A stretch of 18,451 bases of DNA, from assembly GCA_938004015.1 (NCBI GenBank), contig CALKWU010000109.1:1-18451 (forward strand). The letters are read 5' to 3'. Positions 1 through 6,857 of this stretch are shown piece after piece. Every line of letters begins with the position of its first letter. The stretch's first letter is position 1. The position numbers and the translations under genes were made by a program. The notes beneath the pieces were generated by a model that saw only the letters and a list, made by a program, of their open reading frames with translations, made no database searches and was not told where the DNA came from. The stretch comes from an uncultured Oceanobacillus sp. (GTDB taxonomy: Bacteria; Bacillota; Bacilli; Bacillales; Amphibacillaceae).

Positions 1-11
1 CCGATTTTTAC

Positions 12-62
12 CTATGTACATAGATTATCTATATACATAGGAATTCTATGTGTATTGGAGCG
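12..62 (+). promoter_or_regulatory. Three 17-bp tandem repeats, probable operator
   Basis: Three near-identical units begin at 12, 29 and 46, exactly 17 bp apart: CTATGTACAT, CTATATACAT and CTATGTGTAT. The first unit contains a perfect 12-bp palindrome, CTATGTACATAG (12-23), and the second a near-perfect one (29-40). The array lies directly upstream of, and runs into, the ribosome binding site of the first gene. The ATGTACAT core resembles operators of PadR-type repressors, which is known only by family analogy. The true promoter may lie partly outside the window. Confidence 0.5.
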
Positions 63-68
63 TGCATC

Positions 69-1517
69 ATGCGAAATAAAAAGAAGGAATGGATTTTTCT
101 CTTTGTTTGTCTCTTGCTGGGAATTCTCGCTGAAGTGAGTTTTCTCCATGGAGAGATAGGTGTAGCTTACATCATTTTCATTGCAGCGTTTTATACCGTA
201 TTGTTCATCCGCTTTCGTTTTTCGTTTGAACACCGACGGATTGGCTTGTTGATGATGCTCGGAATTTGGGTTTTGGCGGCGAGTTACCTGCTTTATGACA
301 GTACATTATTTTATTATTTGAATATCGTTGCCATTCCGGCGGTCGTCTTTTTCCACATCGTTTTGATCACGAGTCCGGGAAGTTTGAATTGGAGCAAGCT
401 TTCTTTCGTCAAGTTGGTCACAAGTAAACTTTTGGATGCGCTGAAATTTTTGACCGATTATCTCAGTTACATCATAAAAAAAATCATGAGAAGCCGGAAA
501 CGAGGAAATAATGGCATTATTCAACAAGTGATGCTCGGAATTGTCTTGGCGGTTCCGTTACTGTTTGTCATCATCCAATTGCTGATGAGCGCTGATGAAG
601 CATTCCGCCAATTCGTTCAACGGATGTTCTATTTTCCAACGGAGCGGAATATAGTGGAAATTGGTTTTCGAATTGCCTTCATACTGATTGCAACACTGTT
701 TTTCTTCTGTGTCTTTAAAGTGTTGGAGAAGAAGACGAAACGGGAAATCAACCAAAGTGTGAGTGTCCGGGACTTCCCAGCCCCAATGGCTGCGACGGTT
801 TTAATTTTGTTGAATGCCGTTTATCTTTTGTTCATCGCCGTGCAATTCCAATATTTTTTCCATGACGGATTACATGAAGGGTTCACTTACGCAGGATATG
901 CACGAAGAGGATTTTTTGAATTGATCTTGGTGACGTTGATCAACTGGATTGTTTTACTCGGCTTTTTGAAACGGGTGAAGGATGAGGGGTTACGGACGAA
1001 ACGGTTGTTGCAAATTTTGAATTCTTTGCTGATTGTGACAAGCGGCATTCTACTCCTATCGAGCTGGAATCGTTTGACCCTTTATGAAGAAGTGTATGGG
1101 TTCACGATGGATCGGCTGCTTGCCCATTCGTTCATGGTGTTTTTAATCCTCATTTTTGCCTATACACTCATTCGGGTATGGTTGGAAAATTTGCCGATTT
1201 TGCACTTTTATTTGATCAGTGCCTTTCTGTTCTATACGTTGTTGAATGCGGTCAACCTGGAAGAAATCATCGTCGAAAACAATTTAGAGCGGTATGAAAC
1301 GACCGGGAAAATCGATATCCACTATTTGAATTTGCTCGGGGCAGAAGGGACGAAAGGTTTGATTGCTTTATATGAGCAAGAGCCGGATTATCCGGAATTG
1401 AAGCTGTTGTTGATCGACAAAAAAGAACGTTTGATTGATATGAACGACGATTCCTGGCAATCTTTCAATTTTGCCAGAAAAAAAGCGGAAAAATTACTGA
1501 TGGAGCTTGAGCTCTAA
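69..1517 (+). CDS. DUF4153/DUF4173-type polytopic membrane protein
   Basis: A 482-residue integral membrane protein with about 11 hydrophobic segments spread along its whole length, the first at residues 8-26. A more polar stretch around residues 120-150 is rich in Lys and Arg and is probably cytoplasmic. The C-terminal tail is charged and soluble, with an LNLLGAEG-type motif followed by a DDSW...F segment; this tail is what I recognise as typical of the DUF4153/DUF4173 family, whose biochemical role is unknown. I chose the ATG at 69 because GGAG at 57-60 sits 8 bp upstream; an in-frame ATG at 48 has no such site. The next gene, a cis-prenyltransferase, follows after 20 bp, so the two are probably co-transcribed and the protein may act at the cell envelope, which is inference. 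Family assignment is from memory of conserved features. Confidence 0.8.
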   Translation: MRNKKKEWIFLFVCLLLGILAEVSFLHGEIGVAYIIFIAAFYTVLFIRFRFSFEHRRIGLLMMLGIWVLAASYLLYDSTLFYYLNIVAIPAVVFFHIVLITSPGSLNWSKLSFVKLVTSKLLDALKFLTDYLSYIIKKIMRSRKRGNNGIIQQVMLGIVLAVPLLFVIIQLLMSADEAFRQFVQRMFYFPTERNIVEIGFRIAFILIATLFFFCVFKVLEKKTKREINQSVSVRDFPAPMAATVLILLNAVYLLFIAVQFQYFFHDGLHEGFTYAGYARRGFFELILVTLINWIVLLGFLKRVKDEGLRTKRLLQILNSLLIVTSGILLLSSWNRLTLYEEVYGFTMDRLLAHSFMVFLILIFAYTLIRVWLENLPILHFYLISAFLFYTLLNAVNLEEIIVENNLERYETTGKIDIHYLNLLGAEGTKGLIALYEQEPDYPELKLLLIDKKERLIDMNDDSWQSFNFARKKAEKLLMELEL

Positions 1518-1537
1518 TCTATGTTGGAGGTGGGACC

Positions 1538-2254
1538 ATGGCGGTCAATATACCGAAACATGTCGGCATCATCATGGATGGGAACGGAAGATGGGGAAAA
1601 TCCCGTGGGCTAACGCGGAGTGAAGGCCATTACGCAGGAGCCAAAGCGATGGAAAAAGTGATTGATGCAAGTATTGCCTTAGGAATTGACGCCCTGACGT
1701 TGTATGCATTTTCCTCGGAAAATTGGTCGCGTTCCAAGGAGGAAGTCAATTATTTAATGCGGCTTCCGGTGCGTTTTTTCAAACAAAAATTGCCCGACTT
1801 GATGAAACGGAACATTAAAGTCCTCATATCCGGGGAAATGGATAAATTACCGAAAGCGACGAGGAAAGTCCTCGTTAAGGCAATAGAAAAAACAAAACAT
1901 AATAACGGGATGATCGTCAATTTCGCTTTCAATTATGGCGGAAGAAAGGAAATTGTCCGAGCCGTCCAACGGGTTATTGGAGAAATGAAGGAAAAAAATC
2001 TGGAACTTGATGAAGAGCTCGTCCATCAGCATTTGTATACGTGCGAGTTGCCGGATCCGGAATTGATTATCCGGACAGGCGGAGAAAAACGGTTGAGTAA
2101 TTTCCTTCTTTGGCAAGCTGCGGAAGCGGAATTGTATTTTACCGACGTTTATTTTCCTGATTTCAATGAACAACATCTCCGGGAAGCGATCGATGAATAT
2201 AAACAGCGGAAAGCGTCGTATGCTTTCATGGAATGGTACAGCAAAGCGAAATAA
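1538..2254 (+). CDS. uppS: Isoprenyl transferase (UppS-like cis-prenyltransferase)
   Basis: A 238-residue cis-prenyltransferase, the family that condenses isopentenyl diphosphate onto farnesyl diphosphate to give Z-polyprenyl diphosphates such as the undecaprenyl carrier for peptidoglycan. Visible motifs are MDGNGRW (13-19, with catalytic Asp14), EGHYAGAK with His31, SSENW (59-63), NFAFNYGGR (128-136), RTGGEKRLSNFLLWQ (179-193, diphosphate-binding arginines 179 and 185) and AELYFTDVYFPDF with the metal-binding Glu198. All expected catalytic residues are present. The start ATG has TTGGAGG 7 bp upstream. The canonical bacillar uppS sits between frr and cdsA, yet here the neighbour is a DUF4173 membrane protein, so this is likely a second copy with a specialised lipid product. 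That is inference from context; the rest of the genome is not visible. Confidence 0.93.
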   Translation: MAVNIPKHVGIIMDGNGRWGKSRGLTRSEGHYAGAKAMEKVIDASIALGIDALTLYAFSSENWSRSKEEVNYLMRLPVRFFKQKLPDLMKRNIKVLISGEMDKLPKATRKVLVKAIEKTKHNNGMIVNFAFNYGGRKEIVRAVQRVIGEMKEKNLELDEELVHQHLYTCELPDPELIIRTGGEKRLSNFLLWQAAEAELYFTDVYFPDFNEQHLREAIDEYKQRKASYAFMEWYSKAK

Positions 2255-2294
2255 AAGATGGTGCCGGGCATTCAGGATGCTTGGCACCATCTTT
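2254..2294. terminator. Bidirectional terminator between uppS and UPF0178 gene
   Basis: AAAGATGGTGCC (2254-2265) pairs perfectly with GGCACCATCTTT (2283-2294), with a further inner GCAT/ATGC stem. On the minus strand the stem is followed by TTTTATTT. It begins at the last base of the uppS stop codon and ends at the first base of the stop codon of the opposing gene. Confidence 0.85.
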
Positions 2295-2737
2295 CACTTT
2301 GTTTCCAAGATTTGAATGAATCGTCTTCGGAAAAGTTCTTTATCTTCTTTTGTGAACGGCTTGGGGCCTTTTGTGCGTTTACCGGCTTTCCGGGCTTTTG
2401 CACTTAAATGACGTGTTTCCAGCAGACGATCGATGTTTTTTTCTGTATACATATATCCACGGTGATGCATGACGAGACATCCTTTTGCCAAAGCGAGGGA
2501 AGCCAAACCGTAATCTTGAGTGATGATCAAATCACCTTTTCGGCTCAGCTGCATAATCCGGTAGTCCGCTTCGTCTTTTTGTGCGTCGACATACACGGTC
2601 TCCACATTTTCCGGATATGGTTGCATGGAAAAATGGGAAATGCTCATGACGAGAATGACCGGATAACCTCTTTCGTTCGCCTCTTCAACAATGATATCTT
2701 TCACCGGACAGGCATCCGCATCGACGTATATTTTCAT
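2294..2737 (-). CDS. UPF0178 (YaiI/YqxD, DUF188) family protein
   Basis: A 147-residue soluble protein of the UPF0178/DUF188 family. The N-terminus MKIYVDADACPVKD with Asp6 and Asp8, the DEAD segment at 55-58 and the QDYGLA motif at 74-79 form the conserved acidic cluster expected for a PIN-like nuclease fold; the family has no settled function. The Lys/Arg-rich stretch at 112-130 is also typical. I start at the ATG at 2737 because TTGGAGG lies 7 bp before it; a further in-frame ATG at 2755 lacks a site. It is transcribed divergently from the GntR operon and shares a terminator with uppS. Family assignment is firm, function is not. Confidence 0.9.
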   Translation of the reverse strand: MKIYVDADACPVKDIIVEEANERGYPVILVMSISHFSMQPYPENVETVYVDAQKDEADYRIMQLSRKGDLIITQDYGLASLALAKGCLVMHHRGYMYTEKNIDRLLETRHLSAKARKAGKRTKGPKPFTKEDKELFRRRFIQILETK

Positions 2738-2763
2738 TTTGAATCCTCCAATCATTTGTATTC

Positions 2764-2772
2764 AGCATACCA
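2764..2772 (-). promoter_or_regulatory. Putative extended -10 promoter of UPF0178 gene
   Basis: Minus-strand TGGTATGCT is an extended -10 (TGn plus TATGCT), 27 bp upstream of the start codon. No good -35 is seen. Weak prediction. Confidence 0.35.
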
Positions 2773-2826
2773 AACTTTCGTGATGAATACCCTGTCGTCA
2801 TCCAAATGATTGATTCCAATGAACCA

Positions 2827-2877
2827 TTGCTATCTATATGTATATGTGATATAGTACATTACACGAGTAATGCACTA
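2827..2877 (+). promoter_or_regulatory. Promoter with overlapping YtrA-type operator
   Basis: TTGCTA (2827-2832), a 17-bp spacer and TATAGT (2850-2855) form a sigma-A promoter, with TG at 2847-2848 giving an extended -10. An inverted repeat, TAGTACATTAC (2852-2862), ACGA, GTAATGCACTA (2867-2877), has 10 of 11 matching pairs and overlaps the -10 and predicted start site. This layout is expected for repression by the GntR protein encoded immediately downstream. It resembles known YtrA-subfamily operators. Confidence 0.8.
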
Positions 2878-2898
2878 CATCAGAGGGGGTGCGCACGC

Positions 2899-3279
2899 TT
2901 GGTGATTGACCCAAATAGTGGTAAACCGATTTATATTCAGATCGCCGAGTGGATCGAAACGGAAATATTAAACGGCAATTTCGAGACGGATGATAAAGTT
3001 TATTCCCAATATCAACTGGCGGAAATGTTCACGATCAATCCGGCGACCGCAGCTAAGGGACTGAATGTGTTGACTGAAGAAAACATCTTATATGGCAAGC
3101 GTGGACTCGGGAAATTCGTGACGAAAGAAGCAAAAAAAATCATTACAAACAAACGGAAAAACGGAAAATTGAAAGCTTTATTGGAAGAAGTTGCGTTGGA
3201 AGCGGAACGGCTCGATGTGAGTGATGAAGAACTTTTCGATATGTTGCGAAAAGCAATCGCCAAACGGGAAGGGGAGTAG
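2899..3279 (+). CDS. GntR-family repressor, YtrA subfamily
   Basis: A 126-residue transcription factor. It has the short GntR/YtrA layout: an N-terminal IDPNSGKPIYIQIAEWI helix, a winged helix-turn-helix at about residues 35-75 (YQLAEMFTINPATAAKGLNVL, then the GKRGLGKFV wing), and only a short helical C-terminal tail with no effector domain of the FadR or HutC type. Length matches YtrA proteins (about 130 residues). No ATG fits: the TTG at 2899 has GAGGGGG 9 bp upstream and is chosen, with the adjacent GTG at 2902 as an alternative. It heads an operon with an ABC transporter and presumably represses it through the overlapping inverted repeat in its promoter. In Bacillus, YtrA-controlled transporters respond to cell-envelope stress; whether this one does is unknown. 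Confidence 0.9.
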   Translation: MVIDPNSGKPIYIQIAEWIETEILNGNFETDDKVYSQYQLAEMFTINPATAAKGLNVLTEENILYGKRGLGKFVTKEAKKIITNKRKNGKLKALLEEVALEAERLDVSDEELFDMLRKAIAKREGE

Positions 3280-3286
3280 AGGAAGT

Positions 3287-4177
3287 ATGAAATTGGTCGA
3301 ATGTGATAATTTGACGAAAAGGATTTATGGCAATAATGCGCTGGACGGGATTACTTTTACGCTTCATGAAAATAAAATCACCGGTTTGATCGGCCGGAAT
3401 GGGGCAGGAAAGACGACATTGATGAAAATCCTTGCCGGGTATTGGCGGGAAACTTCCGGGACGGTGAAAGTTTTTTCCGAGCGGCCGTTCCAAAATCTGA
3501 TCGTTTCTGCGAATGCGATTTATGTAGACGATCAAATGACTTTTCACCAATCGTTGACTCTTGGAGATATTTTAGAAGAAGCGGAACGGTTTTATCCGAA
3601 TTGGGATAAAGGGTTGGCCGAACGTCTTTTTGATTATTTTTCATTCCATCCGAAATCAAAACACGATGCCTTATCCAAAGGCAGGAAGAGTACGTTCAAT
3701 ATGATCATCGGTTTGGCATCAAAATGTAAACTGACGCTGTTTGATGAGCCGACGACAGGGATGGATGCTTCGGTACGTAAAGATTTTTACCGTGCATTGT
3801 TGAAAGATTATCTTGCCCATCCACGGTCAATCATCATTTCGAGTCACCATCTGGAGGAAATTGAAGATGTCTTGGAAGAAATCATCCTCATTGACGAGGG
3901 GAAAGTTTTTCTTTATCAGTCGATGGATGAATTGAAGGAATACGCCCAAGGAATCAGCGGAAAAACTGATATATTGAAGCCGCTTCTTGATGATGTGGAA
4001 GTGATTTACAAGACGGAAATCGGCGCTGGTAATACTTATGCCGTCGTTCGAGCCAACAGTCCGGTCATCGAACAGGCGAGACAATACGGAATGGCGATTG
4101 GACCTGTTGCACCGAATGATCTTTGTATTTACTTGACGGCAAAGCATAAGGGAGGAATCGATGATGTCTTTAAATAG
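3287..4177 (+). CDS. ABC transporter ATP-binding protein (YtrB-like)
   Basis: A 296-residue cytoplasmic ATPase subunit. Walker A is GRNGAGKTT (36-44), Walker B LTLFDE (149-154) followed by PTTGMD, and the switch-histidine region is SSHHLEE (185-191). The signature motif, normally LSGGQ, reads LSKGR (129-133); such degenerate signatures occur in YtrB-type transporters. The last 80 or so residues form a C-terminal extension after the nucleotide-binding domain. The ATG at 3287 follows the repressor stop by 7 bp, with GAGG and GGGGAG just upstream, and the gene overlaps the permease by 17 bp, so translation is coupled. Substrate is unknown; family precedent suggests envelope stress or peptide-antibiotic response rather than nutrient uptake. 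Confidence 0.92.
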   Translation: MKLVECDNLTKRIYGNNALDGITFTLHENKITGLIGRNGAGKTTLMKILAGYWRETSGTVKVFSERPFQNLIVSANAIYVDDQMTFHQSLTLGDILEEAERFYPNWDKGLAERLFDYFSFHPKSKHDALSKGRKSTFNMIIGLASKCKLTLFDEPTTGMDASVRKDFYRALLKDYLAHPRSIIISSHHLEEIEDVLEEIILIDEGKVFLYQSMDELKEYAQGISGKTDILKPLLDDVEVIYKTEIGAGNTYAVVRANSPVIEQARQYGMAIGPVAPNDLCIYLTAKHKGGIDDVFK

Positions 4178-4910
4178 AGTGAATGCTTCGGACATTGTAA
4201 AAAAACAGTTTCAATATAAATTGAAAGCGTATGTCGGTGTATTTACTTCCCTAGTCGTCGTACAAATCATTGCCCTCATTTTTTCTTACGGCGGTACAGG
4301 CGGAGGTTTTTCGTCAAGTAATGGAATAGACGTGCGATACCAAACTTACACTGTTGACAACGTCATTGTTTTGACTTCCCTATGGGCGTTGATCCATGCA
4401 ATCATCTTGACTACGAAAAAAGATTGGCAACATGCTTTTCCTTTTGTTGGTAATAGTTGGACGAATAACCTGTCGAATATTTTGCTCTTATTGTTCGCTA
4501 GTATCATTGCTGCGGTTTTGACAGTGCTTTCCGCATTTGCAATACGTGTCATCATTTTCCACTTTGTGAATGAAGACTTATTCCGTTCGTACACCTTCTT
4601 TTTAACGGCTGAAAATATATTGTCTGGATGGTATGTGTTGACTTTCCATTTTTTCTTCATATGTGCCATTGGCTATTTTCTTGGAACCGTGTCGCGTATA
4701 CATCCGATGTTGCCGATTTTAGTGCCTGTCATCATGATTGGACTGCTGATCGTTTTCGAACAAATCCATCAAGGATTTATGATTGAAATTGCAACGTTTT
4801 ATTATGAGGAAACAAATCCGGCCCTGTTTTTCGTCAAAATGGTGACGACCAGCACAATTCTTTTTGCCGTTTCAGTGTTTATTTCAAATCGAACGGAGGT
4901 CAGAACATGA
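4161..4910 (+). CDS. ABC transporter permease-like membrane protein
   Basis: A 249-residue membrane protein with six hydrophobic segments, roughly residues 23-43, 68-86, 95-123, 154-175, 182-201 and 220-238. This matches the six-TM permease of ABC-2-like exporters, and its position directly after the ATPase identifies it as that protein's partner. No sequence motif names a substrate. The start may be the ATG at 4161 or the next codon at 4164; AAGGGAGG at 4148-4154 suits either. Its stop overlaps the next start as ATGA. Only one permease gene is present, so a homodimer is likely. Confidence 0.8.
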   Translation: MMSLNRVNASDIVKKQFQYKLKAYVGVFTSLVVVQIIALIFSYGGTGGGFSSSNGIDVRYQTYTVDNVIVLTSLWALIHAIILTTKKDWQHAFPFVGNSWTNNLSNILLLLFASIIAAVLTVLSAFAIRVIIFHFVNEDLFRSYTFFLTAENILSGWYVLTFHFFFICAIGYFLGTVSRIHPMLPILVPVIMIGLLIVFEQIHQGFMIEIATFYYEETNPALFFVKMVTTSTILFAVSVFISNRTEVRT

Positions 4911-5584
4911 GTGTCATCCCCATATTCATTATATTGATTGTGATTATCGGCGGTTTTCTGTTTTTCCAAAACAGGTGGAATCTAGGGAGGAAGTTTGGCT
5001 ACTTTTTGCTCGGCGGTTACACTCTATTTCTTGTCATTACTTTTGTCGTTTATTTGTTTATTCCAGTAGATGCTTTCCTTGATGAAGACTTTCCGGAAGA
5101 TGGGGAAACAAAAGATATGTTTCACAGTGTCGTCTATAATGGAGTGCCCATTAAGGAATTTGCAGAATTTGAAAAAGCCAGCTGGGATTTTAATGTCGCT
5201 GAAGGGGAGAGTATTTGGTTGACGACAGAATATTACGACTTTCCCGTAATCATTGAAAGGGTGGACGACCAAGAAGAATTGAAGGTGACCTTATATGAAA
5301 TGCTTCCGGATGTGGAACCGGTAGAGCTGTTTGGAGACCAAGGAGAAGACGGTGTCGTGTTGCAATCCAACAACCTCACCATCTATTCGCGAGAACCATA
5401 TTACTATGAATTGGGGCAGTTTGAAAAAGAGTTCCCTTTCACCCGATTTACGGCTGAACGGGCTGAAATTTACATGCATGCTTTGGATATTTTGAATTTT
5501 GAAAAACTGTACTATATCCATTTGCCGGAACATGTTGAACTGCTATACAGTCCGGACATGTATGTGGAGTGGTTGAGAAACTGA
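4907..5584 (+). CDS. Unknown two-TM protein, last gene of the ABC operon
   Basis: A 225-residue protein that I do not recognise. Two hydrophobic helices occupy residues 3-20 and 31-52, separated by a short basic loop. The remaining 170 residues are soluble and acidic, rich in Glu, Asp, Tyr and Phe, with no cysteines. The arrangement suggests a membrane-anchored globular domain, whose side of the membrane cannot be told with confidence. GGAGGT lies 6 bp upstream of the ATG, and the start overlaps the permease stop by 4 bp, so it is translationally coupled and probably works with the transporter. A sensing or accessory role is possible but unsupported. Confidence 0.75.
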   Translation: MSVIPIFIILIVIIGGFLFFQNRWNLGRKFGYFLLGGYTLFLVITFVVYLFIPVDAFLDEDFPEDGETKDMFHSVVYNGVPIKEFAEFEKASWDFNVAEGESIWLTTEYYDFPVIIERVDDQEELKVTLYEMLPDVEPVELFGDQGEDGVVLQSNNLTIYSREPYYYELGQFEKEFPFTRFTAERAEIYMHALDILNFEKLYYIHLPEHVELLYSPDMYVEWLRN

Positions 5585-5587
5585 AAC

Positions 5588-5622
5588 AATGCTGAGACGG
5601 TGAGCGATCACGTCTCAGCATT
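5588..5622. terminator. Terminator of ABC operon, overlapping eutH 3' end
   Basis: AATGCTGAGACG (5588-5599) and CGTCTCAGCATT (5611-5622) form a perfect 12-bp stem with an 11-base loop, followed on the plus strand by TTTTCTTTATT. The minus-strand tail is weaker (ATTGTTTC). The eutH stop codon lies in the loop and its last codons form one stem arm. Confidence 0.85.
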
Positions 5623-6687
5623 TTCTTTATTGAGGATGATGACGGCCAATAACGCTGCAAGAATTCCACCGGACAGCTTACCGACAATCATCGGAAAAGC
5701 GAGTTCCGGCACAATTCCTGCCACAAAGCCGAGATGGCTGCCGAAAACGAATGCAGCGCTGACGCTGAAGGCGACACTGATCACTTTCCCTCTTGGATCC
5801 ATCTCTTTCATTAGCGTGAGCATCGGGATATTATGTGCCAGTGTTGCGACGATTCCGGCAGTGGCAGTGGAATTGATTCGCAACTTGGAACCTAACTTTT
5901 CCAAAGGCTTTTTGAAAACTTTGGATATGAAAAGCACCATCGGGAAAGCGCCGGCTAGGAAAATAGCGATCGTACCGACAATTTGGATACCTTCTTCAAG
6001 CGGTGCAAGATTCGGGATGACGACAAAACCGGTCAATGTCTCGACAACAATGGCGACGAGACCAATCATTGAAAGAACTTCCACGAAGCGGCCGAGAAGG
6101 GTGAAACCTTTCACCATCAGCTCTTGCTTTTTCCACAATCCGATTGCTATGAGAAGGGAAATGATGAACGTCGGGATGAGGTTCCGGATAAGCATATCGA
6201 TGGAAAATCCGGCCAATATCCCACCGATGAACGTTCCGATGGGAATTGTCATAAGTCCGATTAATATCCCTTGGGCGAAATACCGCTCGTCTTCTTTTTC
6301 AATGATTCCTAATGCTACGGGAATCGTGAAAATGATCGTCGGGCCGATGGTCGTCCCGAGAAACACCCAAGCAAACAGCCCGGCTTCAGGTGTGAGGGCC
6401 ATTTCCTCTGCAAGGGCATATCCTCCCATATCGATGGCAAGGATCGTATTGGCAAAAGTCGCAGGATCAGCCCCAATGAAACGGTAGATAGGAGCAATGA
6501 TCGGCAATAACAATCCAGCAATCACCGGGGCTAGAGAAACGATTCCGATGATGACAACTGCAAGTGACCCCATCGTCATCAATCCCGCAGTGAACCGTTC
6601 TCCAAAACCATAACGGTCTCCAACCGTTTTTCCAATCGCACCGATGATGAAAAAGATTACAACGATATAGATGATAATATCACTCAT
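5608..6687 (-). CDS. eutH: Ethanolamine permease-type protein EutH
   Basis: A 359-residue polytopic membrane protein with about ten hydrophobic segments. Conserved EutH stretches are clear: a DMGGYALAEEMA motif, GPTIIFTIPVALGIIE, LMTIPIG, GAFPMVL, ATLAHNIPM and MDPRGKVI followed by VSAAFVFGSHLGF. EutH facilitates entry of protonated ethanolamine, important at low external concentration or acidic pH. The start at 6687 is supported by GGAG 8 bp upstream; the in-frame ATG at 6714 has no ribosome binding site. No ammonia-lyase (eutBC), reactivase or microcompartment gene is in the window, so the gene is isolated here. Its last codons lie inside the hairpin shared with the opposing ABC operon. Confidence 0.92.
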   Translation of the reverse strand: MSDIIIYIVVIFFIIGAIGKTVGDRYGFGERFTAGLMTMGSLAVVIIGIVSLAPVIAGLLLPIIAPIYRFIGADPATFANTILAIDMGGYALAEEMALTPEAGLFAWVFLGTTIGPTIIFTIPVALGIIEKEDERYFAQGILIGLMTIPIGTFIGGILAGFSIDMLIRNLIPTFIISLLIAIGLWKKQELMVKGFTLLGRFVEVLSMIGLVAIVVETLTGFVVIPNLAPLEEGIQIVGTIAIFLAGAFPMVLFISKVFKKPLEKLGSKLRINSTATAGIVATLAHNIPMLTLMKEMDPRGKVISVAFSVSAAFVFGSHLGFVAGIVPELAFPMIVGKLSGGILAALLAVIILNKENAET

Positions 6688-6725
6688 ACGTTTTTCTCCA
6701 TAATCTCCACTCATTTGTTATTTCT

Positions 6726-6754
6726 ATTATGAATCTAGTTTGGAGGATACGCAA
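6726..6754 (-). promoter_or_regulatory. Predicted sigma-A promoter of eutH
   Basis: On the minus strand, TTGCGT (6749-6754), a 17-bp spacer and CATAAT (6726-6731) give a good sigma-A match about 40 bp upstream of the eutH start. No operator-like symmetry was seen. Confidence 0.6.
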
Positions 6755-6795
6755 GGTCATTGAAGTATGCCACTCCTAGTAGGAAGAAAAAAGGG

Positions 6796-6824
6796 TTGCA
6801 TGTTTATGAATTTTAGTGCATAAT
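6796..6824 (+). promoter_or_regulatory. argF promoter with overlapping ARG box
   Basis: TTGCAT (6796-6801), a 17-bp spacer and CATAAT (6819-6824) form a sigma-A promoter. TATGAATTTTAGTGCATA (6805-6822) fits the bacillar arginine-repressor box, WNTGAATWWWWATTCANW, at 16 of 18 positions and covers the spacer and most of the -10. Repression by AhrC/ArgR with arginine would therefore block polymerase binding. Confidence 0.75.
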
Positions 6825-6857
6825 AATACATAATCAATGACTGGGAGGATCATATCG

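Noticed and set aside
2408..2809. A 133-codon plus-strand frame opposite the UPF0178 gene.
   Set aside because: Antisense shadow of a conserved family protein with no ribosome binding site.
5600..6487. A 295-codon plus-strand frame opposite eutH.
   Set aside because: It lies antisense to a clear EutH protein, has Ser/Pro/Met-rich composition typical of a reverse-frame shadow, and has no good start signal.
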